In this document: positions 1 to 8,542 of the stretch, in pieces
Position numbering within the stretch: the stretch's first letter is position 1
Layout: each line of letters begins with the position of its first letter
Assembly: GCA_004299235.1 (NCBI GenBank)
Contig: SCQL01000029.1
Coordinates: 31,678-95,677, forward strand
Length of the DNA stretch: 64,000 nucleotides
Reading direction: 5' to 3'
DNA from: a bacterium
Lineage (GTDB): Bacteria > Chloroflexota > Dormibacteria > Dormibacterales > Dormibacteraceae
Position numbers and translations under genes: made by a program
Notes under the pieces: generated by a model
What the model was told of the DNA's origin: nothing
Seen by the model: only the letters and a program-made list of their open reading frames with translations
The model's database searches: none

Positions 1-1
1 C

Positions 2-94
2 CGGACCACCGCGCGGGCCTACGTCTGGGAGAAGGTGATCGCCGAGCTGCTCCTGCGCATCGAATTCGCCGCCGCCCGGCAGTCAATACCCTAG
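2..94 (+). CDS. C-terminal end of an upstream gene (unidentified)
   Basis: An open frame runs from the window edge to a TAG at 92-94 and encodes about 30 residues, ending in a W-E-K-V-I-A-E-L-L-L helix. It stops six bases before the next start, so it is probably the first gene of the same glycan operon. Too little is present to name it; a glycosyltransferase would fit the neighbourhood, but that is a guess. Confidence 0.5.
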   Translation, partial: RTTARAYVWEKVIAELLLRIEFAAARQSIP

Positions 95-100
95 AGGGAG

Positions 101-3100
101 ATGAAACCACTTCAGGTCGCCTTCGTCTGGCACATGCACCAGCCGTATTACAAGGACGACCTCACCAACACATACCTGCTTCCGTGGGTCCGTCTTCGCT
201 CGGCCAAGGATTACTTCAAGATGCCGGCGCTGCTCGACGCCTATCCGAAGGTGCGCGCCACGTTCAACCTCGTGCCGTCCCTGCTGGCGCAGATCGAGGA
301 CTACGGCAAGGAGGAGTCGGTCGACCTCTTTCTCAACCTCAGCCGGCGGGAGGCGGGCGAGCTGTCGGCCGAGGAGCGGGAGTTCCTGCTCCGATGGATG
401 CGGGAGTCACCGCGCGCGCTGCGCGTCCAGCAGTCGCCCCGCTACCTCGAACTCGCGTCGCGAACCGTGGACGCGCCGTTCACGACCGCAGACATCCGCG
501 ACCTCCAGATCTGGTTCAACCTCGCGTGGTGCGACCCGGCGTGGGCCGAGTCGGATCCGCGCCTGGCCGAGCTCAAGCGCAAGGACCGCGACTTCACGGA
601 GGAGGACAAGCTGCCCCTGTTCGAGGCGCAGATGGAAGTCATGCGGCGGATCATCCCCAAGTACCGCGAGCTCGCCGACCGGGGGCAGGCGGAGCTGACC
701 TTCTCGCCCTACTACCACCCGATCCTGCCTCTCATCTGTCATGTCGACTCGGCGCGCAGCGCAAATCCGCACCTGCAGCTGCCGGAGCGCCACTTCTCTC
801 ATCGCGAGGACGCGGAACGGCAGATTGGCCTCGGGCAGGGGCTGTTCGAGCGCCTGCTCGGGCGCCAACCGAAAGGCATGTGGCCTTCCGAGATGGCGGT
901 GGGGGAGAGCGCGGTCGGGCTCGCGGTGAGGGCCGGCGTCGAATGGATGATCAGCGACGAGGAGGTCCTGGCGCGCTCGCTCGACGCCCACTTCTCGCAC
1001 GACGGCGAGGGCAGGGTCAACGCGCCGGAGCAGCTCTACCAGCCGCGCCGCGTCGACCGCGAGGGCCAATCGCTCGCGATGGTGTTCCGCGACTCCAATC
1101 TCTCCAACGTCATCGGGTTCGACTACCAGCGAATGTCCTCCCCGGACGCCGCCCGCAACCTGATGGGACGGCTCAGGCGCATTCGCGAGCAGCAGGGCGA
1201 TCGCGATTTCCTGGCCGTGATCGCGCTCGATGGCGAAAACCCGTGGGAGTTCTTCCCCCGTGACGGCCACGACTTCCTGAACGCGCTTTACACCGAGCTG
1301 GAGGCGAGCGAGGACATCGTGACCACCACCGTCTCCGACTTCCTCGCCGAGCACCCGGCCCAGCAGCCTCTCCATCACCTGCACACCGGGAGCTGGATCG
1401 GCGCGAGCCTCGACACCTGGATCGGCGACCCCGAGCACAACATCGCGTGGGACCTGCTGGCCGAGACGCGCTCGTGGCTCGAAGACCAGTCGAGGCAGCG
1501 GCCGAAAGATTCGGACCAGGCGGCGCTGGCGTGGCGCGAGATCCTGATCACCGAAGGCAGCGACTGGTTCTGGTGGTTCAGCCGCAAGCACGATTCGGGC
1601 ATGGACCCGATCTGGGACAACCAGTTTCGCCTGCACCTGCGCAACGTCTACAAGCTCATGGGCGCGCGCGCCCCGGCGCGGCTGTTCCAGCCGATCATCA
1701 AGCGTGCCCCCACGCCCGAGCGCGGCGTCCCGGCGGTCGTCATCAGCCCGGAGTCGCGCGAGGACCCGGCCTGGAGCCAGGCCGGCTACTACCTGGTCGG
1801 ATCAGGGTTCGGCGCACTGCACCGGCCGGCGGGCGTGGTCGAACGCGTGCTCTACGGCCATGACGACCAGAACATGTATTTCCGCATCGACACGCCGCGC
1901 TCGGCGGGCGAGCTGGAGTCGGAGCACATCGACTTCTGGCTTTACTGCTCGGGCGCCCCGGCGGGTGACGGCGCGAGCGACATGGACCTGCCGCTGCCGG
2001 CGACCGCGGCGTCCGATCTCGGATTCGAGCCCGCGTACGTGATCAGGATCGTTCCCCGCGCCCACGGCGGCTCGGTCACCGTGGCCCGGATCGTCGAGCC
2101 GCAGACCAAAGCGGTCGCCGAGTCGGGCTGGGAGATCGCCGACCCGTTCTTCGTCTGCATACCGTTCCAGCAGCTCGGCAAGCGTCCCGGCGACACGCTG
2201 GAGGTGGCGGTGGTGGTGAGCCGCGACGGCCGCGACATCGAGCAGGTGCCGCCCTCGGGTTCGCTCGGCCTGCGTGTCCCCGGTGAAACGGCCGCGGCCG
2301 AGGTGCCGCACGCCAAGCACCTGAAGGTGCTGGTGGCCACGGCCCAGCTCGCGCCCTTCGCCAAGCTCGGCGGCGTCGCGGACGTGGCCGCGGCCCTGTC
2401 GAAGGAGCTGCGCCACCTCGGGCACGACGTGCGGGTGGTGCTGCCGCGCTACCGCCAGATCGACATCGACCGGCACGGACTGCGCCCGGTGCTCACCGAC
2501 CTGCAGGTTCCGCTTGGGGCTCAGAGGTTGGCGGCGACGATCTACGAGAGCCGGCTCGGCGAGGTGGTCGTCTACTTCGTCGACTGCCCGTCGCTGTACG
2601 ACCGCGACGGGATGTTCGGGTTCGGAGACGACGACGCGCGGTCGGTGTTCTTCTCGCGGGCGCTGCTGGAGATGCTGCCGGCGCTGGAGTTCTTTCCCGA
2701 CGTCATCCACGTCCACGACTGGTACGCCGCGCTGGTGCCGAACCTGCTCGATCGCGTCTACACCGATGGTCCTTACGCCCGGATCGCGACCACGCTCACC
2801 ATCCACAACCTGGCCGCCCAGGGCGTGTTCGGGTTTGGCGCGCTGATGCTGGCCGGCCTCGAGGAATGGGGTCTCATCAGCATCGGCATACCGGGCCTGG
2901 ACAACGTCGTCAACGTCCTCGGGCGCGGCATCCATTTCGCCGACGTCGTCAACACCGTGAGCGAGCGCTACGCCGCCGAGATCCAGACTCCGCCACTGGG
3001 CGAGGGCCTTGACGAGCTGCTGCGGTCGAACGCCCACAAGCTGCACGGGGTGGTCAACGGCATCGACTACGAGCTCTTCGATCCCGAGCGCGATCCCAAC

Positions 3101-3784
3101 ATCACGCACCACTACTCGGCGGAGGTCCCCGAGCCGAAGGCCCTGTGCCGGGCGGAGCTGCGAGCCGAGCTCGGCCTCGACGACGTCGACAAGCCGCTCT
3201 GCGCGATCGTTTCTCGCTTTTACGACGTCAAAGGCCTGGACCTGGTGGAGCAGGCGATGGCGCAGCTGCTGCAGCTCGGGCTGCAGGTCGTCGTCATCGG
3301 CACCGGCGATCGCCGCTACGAGGACATGTTCCGGCGCTGGGCGGCCGAGCGGCCGCACCAGGTCGCCGTCTCGATCGGCTTCGACGCCGCGCTCGCCCAG
3401 CGCATCTATGCCGGCGCGGACATGCTGTGGATGCCGTCGCGATTCGAGCCGTGCGGCCTGGCACAGCTGATCGCGCTGCGGTACGGGACGATCCCGGTCG
3501 TGCGTGCGACCGGCGGGCTGGCGGACACGATTCGCGACTACGACCCGGTCGCGGCGACCGGGCACGGCTTCACGTTCGAGGCCTACGACGCGTGGCAGTT
3601 CTTCGCCGCCGTCGTCCGCGCCGCGGAAACGTACCGGCATCCTTCACTGTGGGCCTGGCTGGTCCGGCGCGCGATGACCGAGGACGTCTCGTGGTCGCGC
3701 TCAGCGCATCGCTACGTGCAGCTCTACCTGGCGGCGATCACGGCGCGGCTGGAGCGCCTCGGGGTCACGGCAGCGGTCGACTGA
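101..3784 (+). CDS. GH57 alpha-glucan hydrolase/transferase fused to GT5 glycogen synthase
   Basis: A 1227-residue fusion. Residues 1 to about 530 are a glycoside hydrolase family 57 domain: HMHQPYY near the N-terminus, the nucleophile block GMWPSEMA with Glu near 264, and the acid/base block ALDGENPWEFF with Asp near 377. Residues about 540-735 form a beta-rich linker domain like those seen in amylolytic enzymes. From about 740 a GT5 starch/glycogen synthase begins, with a KLGG nucleotide-sugar motif (K-x-G-G type) near 755 and the conserved FEPCGL block with Glu near 1116. The protein probably elongates alpha-1,4-glucan and trims or transfers chains in one polypeptide. A GAGGGAG ribosome site lies just before the ATG. 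The convergent neighbour is an alpha-glucan phosphorylase, so synthesis and breakdown genes sit together. Confidence 0.9.
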   Translation: MKPLQVAFVWHMHQPYYKDDLTNTYLLPWVRLRSAKDYFKMPALLDAYPKVRATFNLVPSLLAQIEDYGKEESVDLFLNLSRREAGELSAEEREFLLRWMRESPRALRVQQSPRYLELASRTVDAPFTTADIRDLQIWFNLAWCDPAWAESDPRLAELKRKDRDFTEEDKLPLFEAQMEVMRRIIPKYRELADRGQAELTFSPYYHPILPLICHVDSARSANPHLQLPERHFSHREDAERQIGLGQGLFERLLGRQPKGMWPSEMAVGESAVGLAVRAGVEWMISDEEVLARSLDAHFSHDGEGRVNAPEQLYQPRRVDREGQSLAMVFRDSNLSNVIGFDYQRMSSPDAARNLMGRLRRIREQQGDRDFLAVIALDGENPWEFFPRDGHDFLNALYTELEASEDIVTTTVSDFLAEHPAQQPLHHLHTGSWIGASLDTWIGDPEHNIAWDLLAETRSWLEDQSRQRPKDSDQAALAWREILITEGSDWFWWFSRKHDSGMDPIWDNQFRLHLRNVYKLMGARAPARLFQPIIKRAPTPERGVPAVVISPESREDPAWSQAGYYLVGSGFGALHRPAGVVERVLYGHDDQNMYFRIDTPRSAGELESEHIDFWLYCSGAPAGDGASDMDLPLPATAASDLGFEPAYVIRIVPRAHGGSVTVARIVEPQTKAVAESGWEIADPFFVCIPFQQLGKRPGDTLEVAVVVSRDGRDIEQVPPSGSLGLRVPGETAAAEVPHAKHLKVLVATAQLAPFAKLGGVADVAAALSKELRHLGHDVRVVLPRYRQIDIDRHGLRPVLTDLQVPLGAQRLAATIYESRLGEVVVYFVDCPSLYDRDGMFGFGDDDARSVFFSRALLEMLPALEFFPDVIHVHDWYAALVPNLLDRVYTDGPYARIATTLTIHNLAAQGVFGFGALMLAGLEEWGLISIGIPGLDNVVNVLGRGIHFADVVNTVSERYAAEIQTPPLGEGLDELLRSNAHKLHGVVNGIDYELFDPERDPNITHHYSAEVPEPKALCRAELRAELGLDDVDKPLCAIVSRFYDVKGLDLVEQAMAQLLQLGLQVVVIGTGDRRYEDMFRRWAAERPHQVAVSIGFDAALAQRIYAGADMLWMPSRFEPCGLAQLIALRYGTIPVVRATGGLADTIRDYDPVAATGHGFTFEAYDAWQFFAAVVRAAETYRHPSLWAWLVRRAMTEDVSWSRSAHRYVQLYLAAITARLERLGVTAAVD

Positions 3785-3821
3785 GAGAAGGCGTGACGTG
3801 GGGCCTGAGCTCCAGCGGTTC

Positions 3822-5876
3822 TCACCCACCCCAGTCGGGAAGCAGGCGCAGCTGCTCGACGCGGCGGGCGCCGGGCGCGTACGCCTGGTTGAAGTAGTCG
3901 ATCACCATGCGGCGGGCAGCGAATGCCGTCGCGGTGTGACGGATCGACGCGCGCATCATCTCCACCCAGCGCTGCGGGATCCCATCCGCGTCGCGCTCGA
4001 AGAACGCGGGCACGACCTCTCGCTCGAGCAGCCGGTAGAGGTTTTCCGCCTCCGCCCGGTCGTCCACCTCCGGACGGTCGAGCGTGGCCGCCGACGGGAT
4101 CGCCCACCCGAGCTCGGGGCGGTAGGCCTCGTCCCACCAGCCGTCCAGGATGCTGACGTTCAGGACACCGTTGGCGCCCGCCTTCATGCCACTGGTGCCG
4201 CTCGCCTCGAGAAAGCGGCGCGGGTTGTTGAGCCAGACGTCCGCGCCATGCACGAGACAGCGGGCGAGTTCCATGTCGTAGTCCTTGAGAAAGACCACGC
4301 GGGGCTCCTCACGCGCGAGGGCGACCACGCCGGCGATGATGTCCTTGCCCGGCTGGTCCGCCGGGTGCGACTTGCCCGCGAAAAGCATCTGTACCGGCCG
4401 CTTGGCGTCGCGCAGCAGCCTGACCAGACGCGGCCGGTCCTGGAGCAGGAGATCGGCCCGCTTGTAGGGGGCGAAGCGGCGAGCGAAACCAAACGTGAGC
4501 GCACTCAGGTCGAGGTCGGCCGAGTCGTCTGACCGCACCTTCGCCATCGCGAGCAAGCGGCGCTTCATCTCGACATGGATGCCCCAGAGCTCCGCCGCCG
4601 GGATCTCGAAGACCGCGTGCCAGCGGCCGTCGGCGCCATCCAGGTCCCACCAGTCGGGCCCCACGTACCGGCGCAGCAGATCCGCGATCTCCGGCGCCAC
4701 CCAGGTCGGCATGTGCGCGCCGTTGGTCACGGACCCGATCGGCACCTGCGTCTCGGGCAGCCCGCGCCAAGCGTCCTTCCACAACCGCCGCGAGACGGCG
4801 CCGTGCAGGCGGCTGACGCCGACCGACTGGTCCGCCAGTCGTAGGGCGGCATACGTCGTGCACAGCTTCTCACGCGGGTCGCCAGGGCGCTGGCGGCCGA
4901 GATCCATGAACCGGTCGAAGCCGATTCCGACCTGACTCAGGTACGGGTTGAGGAGGTCCCAGACCAAGCCGGGCTCGAAGTAATCGCTGCCCGCGGCGAT
5001 CGGTGTGTGGGTGGTGAAAACGATGCCGGCGCGCGCCACGAGCCGGGCTTCCTCCAGCGTCATCTGGCGCAAGGCGCGAAGCTCGCGGATGCGCTCGATG
5101 GCGCACAGCCAGCTGTGGCCCTCATTGAGGTGGAAGACGCCGGCATCGATGCCCAGCGCGCGCAGCACGCGCACCCCGCCGATGCCGAGCACGACCTCTT
5201 GGCGCAAGCGGCGGTCCGGCTCAGGCACGTAGAGGCGGTCGGTGATGGCGCGCAGGTCGGGCGGGTTGGCCTCCAGGTCGGTGTCGAGCAGGAACAGAGG
5301 CACCCTGCCGACCTGCGCGCGCCAGACTCCGATGCGCACGCTCCGGCCGCCGATCGGGGCCTCGACCTCGACCCCTTCGACCCGGCGCACCGGGAGCTCG
5401 CCGCCGTGGTTTTCCGAGTACACCTCGACCTGGCGGCCGGCGGCGTCGATGTCCTGCCGTCCGAAGCCCTGCTTGTAGAGAAGGCCGACGGCGACCAGAG
5501 GCAGGCCGAGGTCGCTCGTCGCCTTCAGGTGGTCGCCGGCGAGCACGCCGAGACCGCCGGAGTAGATGGGCAGGCACTCGGCGAGGCCGAACTCGAGGGA
5601 GAAGTAGGCCACGACCAGCGGCGCGTGCGCGTCCATGAAGCGCGGGTGGCGGTCGTAGTACTCGCGATATGCCGCGCGAGCATCGTCGAGCGCCCTCTGC
5701 ACGTCCTCGCGCTCGCACGCACGGGCGACCCCGTCCCCGCCGAGCCGCGCGAGTAGCTGCACCGGGTTCTGCCGCGTCGACTCCCACAGCCCAGGGTCGA
5801 GGGCGCGAAACAGAGCTTCGATGCGCGGCTGCCAGGTCCACAGCAGGTCGAGGGCGAATTGCTTTAGTTCTTCCAA
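3822..5876 (-). CDS. glgP: alpha-glucan phosphorylase (GT35, short form)
   Basis: A 684-residue protein that releases glucose-1-phosphate from alpha-1,4-glucan using pyridoxal phosphate. It is shorter than the roughly 800-residue classical enzymes and matches the short alpha-glucan phosphorylases. Visible motifs are FSLEFGLAE and GGLGVLAGDH near the N-terminus and the PLP-lysine block EASGTSGMKAGANG near the C-terminus. The start is TTG (MEELKQ) and no strong ribosome site precedes it. It is divergent from the sugar nucleotidyltransferase gene (39 bp apart) and convergent with the GH57-GT5 gene (37 bp apart). Confidence 0.92.
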   Translation of the reverse strand: MEELKQFALDLLWTWQPRIEALFRALDPGLWESTRQNPVQLLARLGGDGVARACEREDVQRALDDARAAYREYYDRHPRFMDAHAPLVVAYFSLEFGLAECLPIYSGGLGVLAGDHLKATSDLGLPLVAVGLLYKQGFGRQDIDAAGRQVEVYSENHGGELPVRRVEGVEVEAPIGGRSVRIGVWRAQVGRVPLFLLDTDLEANPPDLRAITDRLYVPEPDRRLRQEVVLGIGGVRVLRALGIDAGVFHLNEGHSWLCAIERIRELRALRQMTLEEARLVARAGIVFTTHTPIAAGSDYFEPGLVWDLLNPYLSQVGIGFDRFMDLGRQRPGDPREKLCTTYAALRLADQSVGVSRLHGAVSRRLWKDAWRGLPETQVPIGSVTNGAHMPTWVAPEIADLLRRYVGPDWWDLDGADGRWHAVFEIPAAELWGIHVEMKRRLLAMAKVRSDDSADLDLSALTFGFARRFAPYKRADLLLQDRPRLVRLLRDAKRPVQMLFAGKSHPADQPGKDIIAGVVALAREEPRVVFLKDYDMELARCLVHGADVWLNNPRRFLEASGTSGMKAGANGVLNVSILDGWWDEAYRPELGWAIPSAATLDRPEVDDRAEAENLYRLLEREVVPAFFERDADGIPQRWVEMMRASIRHTATAFAARRMVIDYFNQAYAPGARRVEQLRLLPDWGG

Positions 5877-5914
5877 TACCGAACTAGGATGGTACTGACT
5901 GTGATGAGCGCGAC

Positions 5915-8437
5915 ATGAAGGCGGTGGTCATGGCGGGGGGGGAAGGGTCTCGTCTCCGACCGCTCACCAGCCGCCAGCCCAAGCCGCTGGTGCCGGTGGC
6001 CGGCCGGCCGATCATGGAGCACATCCTCCTGCACCTGCGCCGCCATCAGATGCGCGACGTGGTGGCCACGGTGCAGTACATGGGCGCCTCCATCCGCAAC
6101 TACTTCGGCGATGGCTCAGAACAGGGGGTGGCGCTCACCTACTCGGTCGAAGACTCGCCGCTGGGGACCGCCGGCTCGGTCATCCTCGCCCGGCAGCACC
6201 TCAACGAGCCGTTCGTCGTCATCTCCGGCGACTCGTTGACCGACATCGACCTCGCCGCCGCCGCCCGCTTCCATCGCGAGCGCCGGGCGATCGCCACCAT
6301 CGTGCTCAAACCAGTGCCGAACCCGCTCGAGTACGGCGTCGTCGTCGTTGACCAGGGTGGGGCGGTCCAGCGCTTCATCGAGAAGCCGAGTTGGGGCGAG
6401 GTGATCTCCGACCTCGCCAACACCGGGATCTACATCCTGGATCCGGCGGTCTTCGATTTCTTCCGGCCCGGCGAGGTGACGGACTGGTCGGGTGATGTCT
6501 TCCCGAAGCTGCTGAAAGAGGGCGAGCCGGTCTTCGGCTGGGTGGCGTCAGGCTACTGGGAGGACGTCGGCAGCCACGCCGCCTACGTCAAGGCGAACTT
6601 CGACTGTCTCGAAGGGCGCGTCAAGGTGCAGATTCCAGGCGACCGCGTCGGCGACTCGACGTGGATCCATGAGGATGCGGAGGTGTCGCCCGGGGCGCGC
6701 ATCGACGGGCCCGCATTCATCGGCGCCGGCGCCAAGGTGCGTGCGGGCGCGTGGGTCAACGGGCCCTGCGTGGTCGGCGCGTACACGACGGTCGACTCCG
6801 GCGTCAAGATCTCCAACTCCATCACGTGGGACCACACCTACATCGGGTTGAATAGCCGCCTTCGCGGTGCTGTGGTGTGCCGGTCGGTGACGATCAAGAA
6901 CGGCTGCCTGCTCGAAGAGGGGAGCGTCGTCGGCAGTGACGTGGTCATCGGCGCGGGTTCGACAGTCAACGCGAACGTGCGCATCTGGCCCAACAAAGAG
7001 GTCGAGCCGGGCGCGGTCGTGCACGAGTCGATCATCTGGGCGGGGTCCTGGAAGCGCGGCCTGTTCAGTTCCTACGGGCTGAGCGGCCTGATCAACGTGG
7101 AATTCACGCCGGAATTCGCTTCCCGCCTGGGCGCGGCCATCGGCGCGCTCAGCCCCAAAGGCAAGGAGATCGCGATCTCACGCGACTACACGCGGTCGGC
7201 GCGCATGATCCACCGCGCCCTGATGTCGGGAATGATCTCCTCGGGGGCCGGCGCCACTGACCTGTCGGTGCTGCCGGCGCCGGTCGCGCGCTACTGGGCC
7301 CGCCATAATCACATCCCCGCCGTGCACGTGCAGACGTCCCCGGTCGATCCGCGTTCCGCGGACATCCGCATCTTCGACGACCACGGGCTCGACCTGGACA
7401 AGCGGAGCGAGCGCAAGCTCGAGGGTCTGTTCTTCCGCGAGGACATCAGGCGTGTCTCGCACTATGAGATGGGTCGCATCGTGCGGCGCGACGTCCAGAC
7501 CGACCGCTACATCGAGGACATGATCGGCAAGCTTGACCTCGAGGCGGTGCGCGGGGCGGCGTTCAAGGTGCTCATCGACTACAACAACGGCGCGGCCGCC
7601 CTGGTGCTGCCGCGCGTGCTACAGGAGATGAACTGCACGGTCATCCCGCTCAACGCCTCGCCCGCGGAGATCGTGGTCGAGCAGGACGAGGCCACTTTCC
7701 GCGATCACCTGAAGGAGATGGGCGTGATCGTTTCGGCGGTCAAAGCAAAGCTTGGCGTTTTCATCGATACGCCCGGTGAGCGCTGCTTCCTGGTCGACGA
7801 GACCGGGGCCGTGCTCGATCACGACACCGCCTTTGCCGTGATCTCTCAGCTCGCGCTGGCGAACAAGATGGGGATGGTGCTCGGTCCGGCGTCGGCATCG
7901 CTGGCCTTCTCCATGATCGCCGACCAGATGCAGAGCCGGTTCGTGCCGACCAAGATCACGCCCGGTGCGGTCCTGCGAGCGGCTCAGCATGCCGATACGG
8001 TGGTGGCTTCGGACGGTGCGGGCGGTTACTGCTGGCCCGACTTCGCGGTCTCGTTCGATGCCATCTTCACGACCGTGCGCGTGCTCGAGCTGCTGGCGCA
8101 GACGGGAGCCGGGTTGGGCGCGCTCCGCTCCCGCATCCCGCCGGTGTCGCACCGCACCGCCGTGGAGTTCTGCCCATGGGAGGTGAAGGGCCGAGTCATG
8201 CGAACCATGATGGAACAGCACCTCAAGGACCGGGTCGACCTGACCGACGGGGTGAAGGTGTTCGTCGAGGGCGGGTGGGTGCTGGTGGTCCCGGACGCGG
8301 ACCGCCCTGAGTACCACGTCATCGCCTCGACGTTGGATCCGGTCCAATCGGAGCGCCTGGTCGAGAAGTACTCGGCCATGGTGCGTTCGGTCGTCTCCGA
8401 AGCGGCCCCGCAGGCCGAAGCGGTCGTCGAGACGTAG
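5915..8437 (+). CDS. mannose-1-phosphate guanylyltransferase with left-handed beta-helix and degenerate phosphomannomutase domain
   Basis: An 840-residue three-domain protein. Residues 1-235 are a nucleotidyltransferase with the signature GGEGSRLRPLT and a following PKPLVPVAGRP. Residues about 250-370 are hexapeptide repeats of a left-handed beta-helix. Residues about 380-830 follow the phosphohexomutase fold, but the phosphoserine loop (TASHNP type) and the metal loop (DGDGDR type) are not present; the metal-loop position reads DTPGER. The N-terminal domain should make GDP-mannose or another NDP-sugar; the C-terminal domain may be a non-catalytic relative. Such 840-residue proteins are known in cyanobacteria and actinobacteria. 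The gene ends 29 bp before tRNA-Gly. Confidence 0.85.
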   Translation: MKAVVMAGGEGSRLRPLTSRQPKPLVPVAGRPIMEHILLHLRRHQMRDVVATVQYMGASIRNYFGDGSEQGVALTYSVEDSPLGTAGSVILARQHLNEPFVVISGDSLTDIDLAAAARFHRERRAIATIVLKPVPNPLEYGVVVVDQGGAVQRFIEKPSWGEVISDLANTGIYILDPAVFDFFRPGEVTDWSGDVFPKLLKEGEPVFGWVASGYWEDVGSHAAYVKANFDCLEGRVKVQIPGDRVGDSTWIHEDAEVSPGARIDGPAFIGAGAKVRAGAWVNGPCVVGAYTTVDSGVKISNSITWDHTYIGLNSRLRGAVVCRSVTIKNGCLLEEGSVVGSDVVIGAGSTVNANVRIWPNKEVEPGAVVHESIIWAGSWKRGLFSSYGLSGLINVEFTPEFASRLGAAIGALSPKGKEIAISRDYTRSARMIHRALMSGMISSGAGATDLSVLPAPVARYWARHNHIPAVHVQTSPVDPRSADIRIFDDHGLDLDKRSERKLEGLFFREDIRRVSHYEMGRIVRRDVQTDRYIEDMIGKLDLEAVRGAAFKVLIDYNNGAAALVLPRVLQEMNCTVIPLNASPAEIVVEQDEATFRDHLKEMGVIVSAVKAKLGVFIDTPGERCFLVDETGAVLDHDTAFAVISQLALANKMGMVLGPASASLAFSMIADQMQSRFVPTKITPGAVLRAAQHADTVVASDGAGGYCWPDFAVSFDAIFTTVRVLELLAQTGAGLGALRSRIPPVSHRTAVEFCPWEVKGRVMRTMMEQHLKDRVDLTDGVKVFVEGGWVLVVPDADRPEYHVIASTLDPVQSERLVEKYSAMVRSVVSEAAPQAEAVVET

Positions 8438-8466
8438 TCGCCTAGAATCTGGAGTTCGCGGATCGA

Positions 8467-8542
8467 GCGGGAGTAGCTCACTGGGTAGAGCGCGACCTTC
8501 CCAAGGTCGAGGTAGCGGGTTCGAAGCCCGTCTCCCGCTCCA
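8467..8542 (+). tRNA. tRNA-Gly (anticodon CCC)
   Basis: A complete cloverleaf is readable. The acceptor GCGGGAG pairs with CTCCCGC, the anticodon stem CGACC pairs with GGTCG around the loop TTCCCAA (anticodon CCC), and the T arm is GCGGG-TTCGAAG-CCCGT. The discriminator is T, followed by an encoded CCA at 8540-8542. The gene is the left border of the island, and the adjacent serine recombinase gene runs into it on the opposite strand. Confidence 0.97.

Noticed and set aside
1802..3640. A 612-residue minus-strand open frame inside the GH57-GT5 gene
   Set aside because: It is a high-GC shadow of a gene with strong motifs on the plus strand. The translation is rich in Arg, His, Val and Asp and shows no domain.
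3785..3821. A terminator between the convergent glucan genes
   Set aside because: The 37-bp gap has no convincing stem followed by a T-run.
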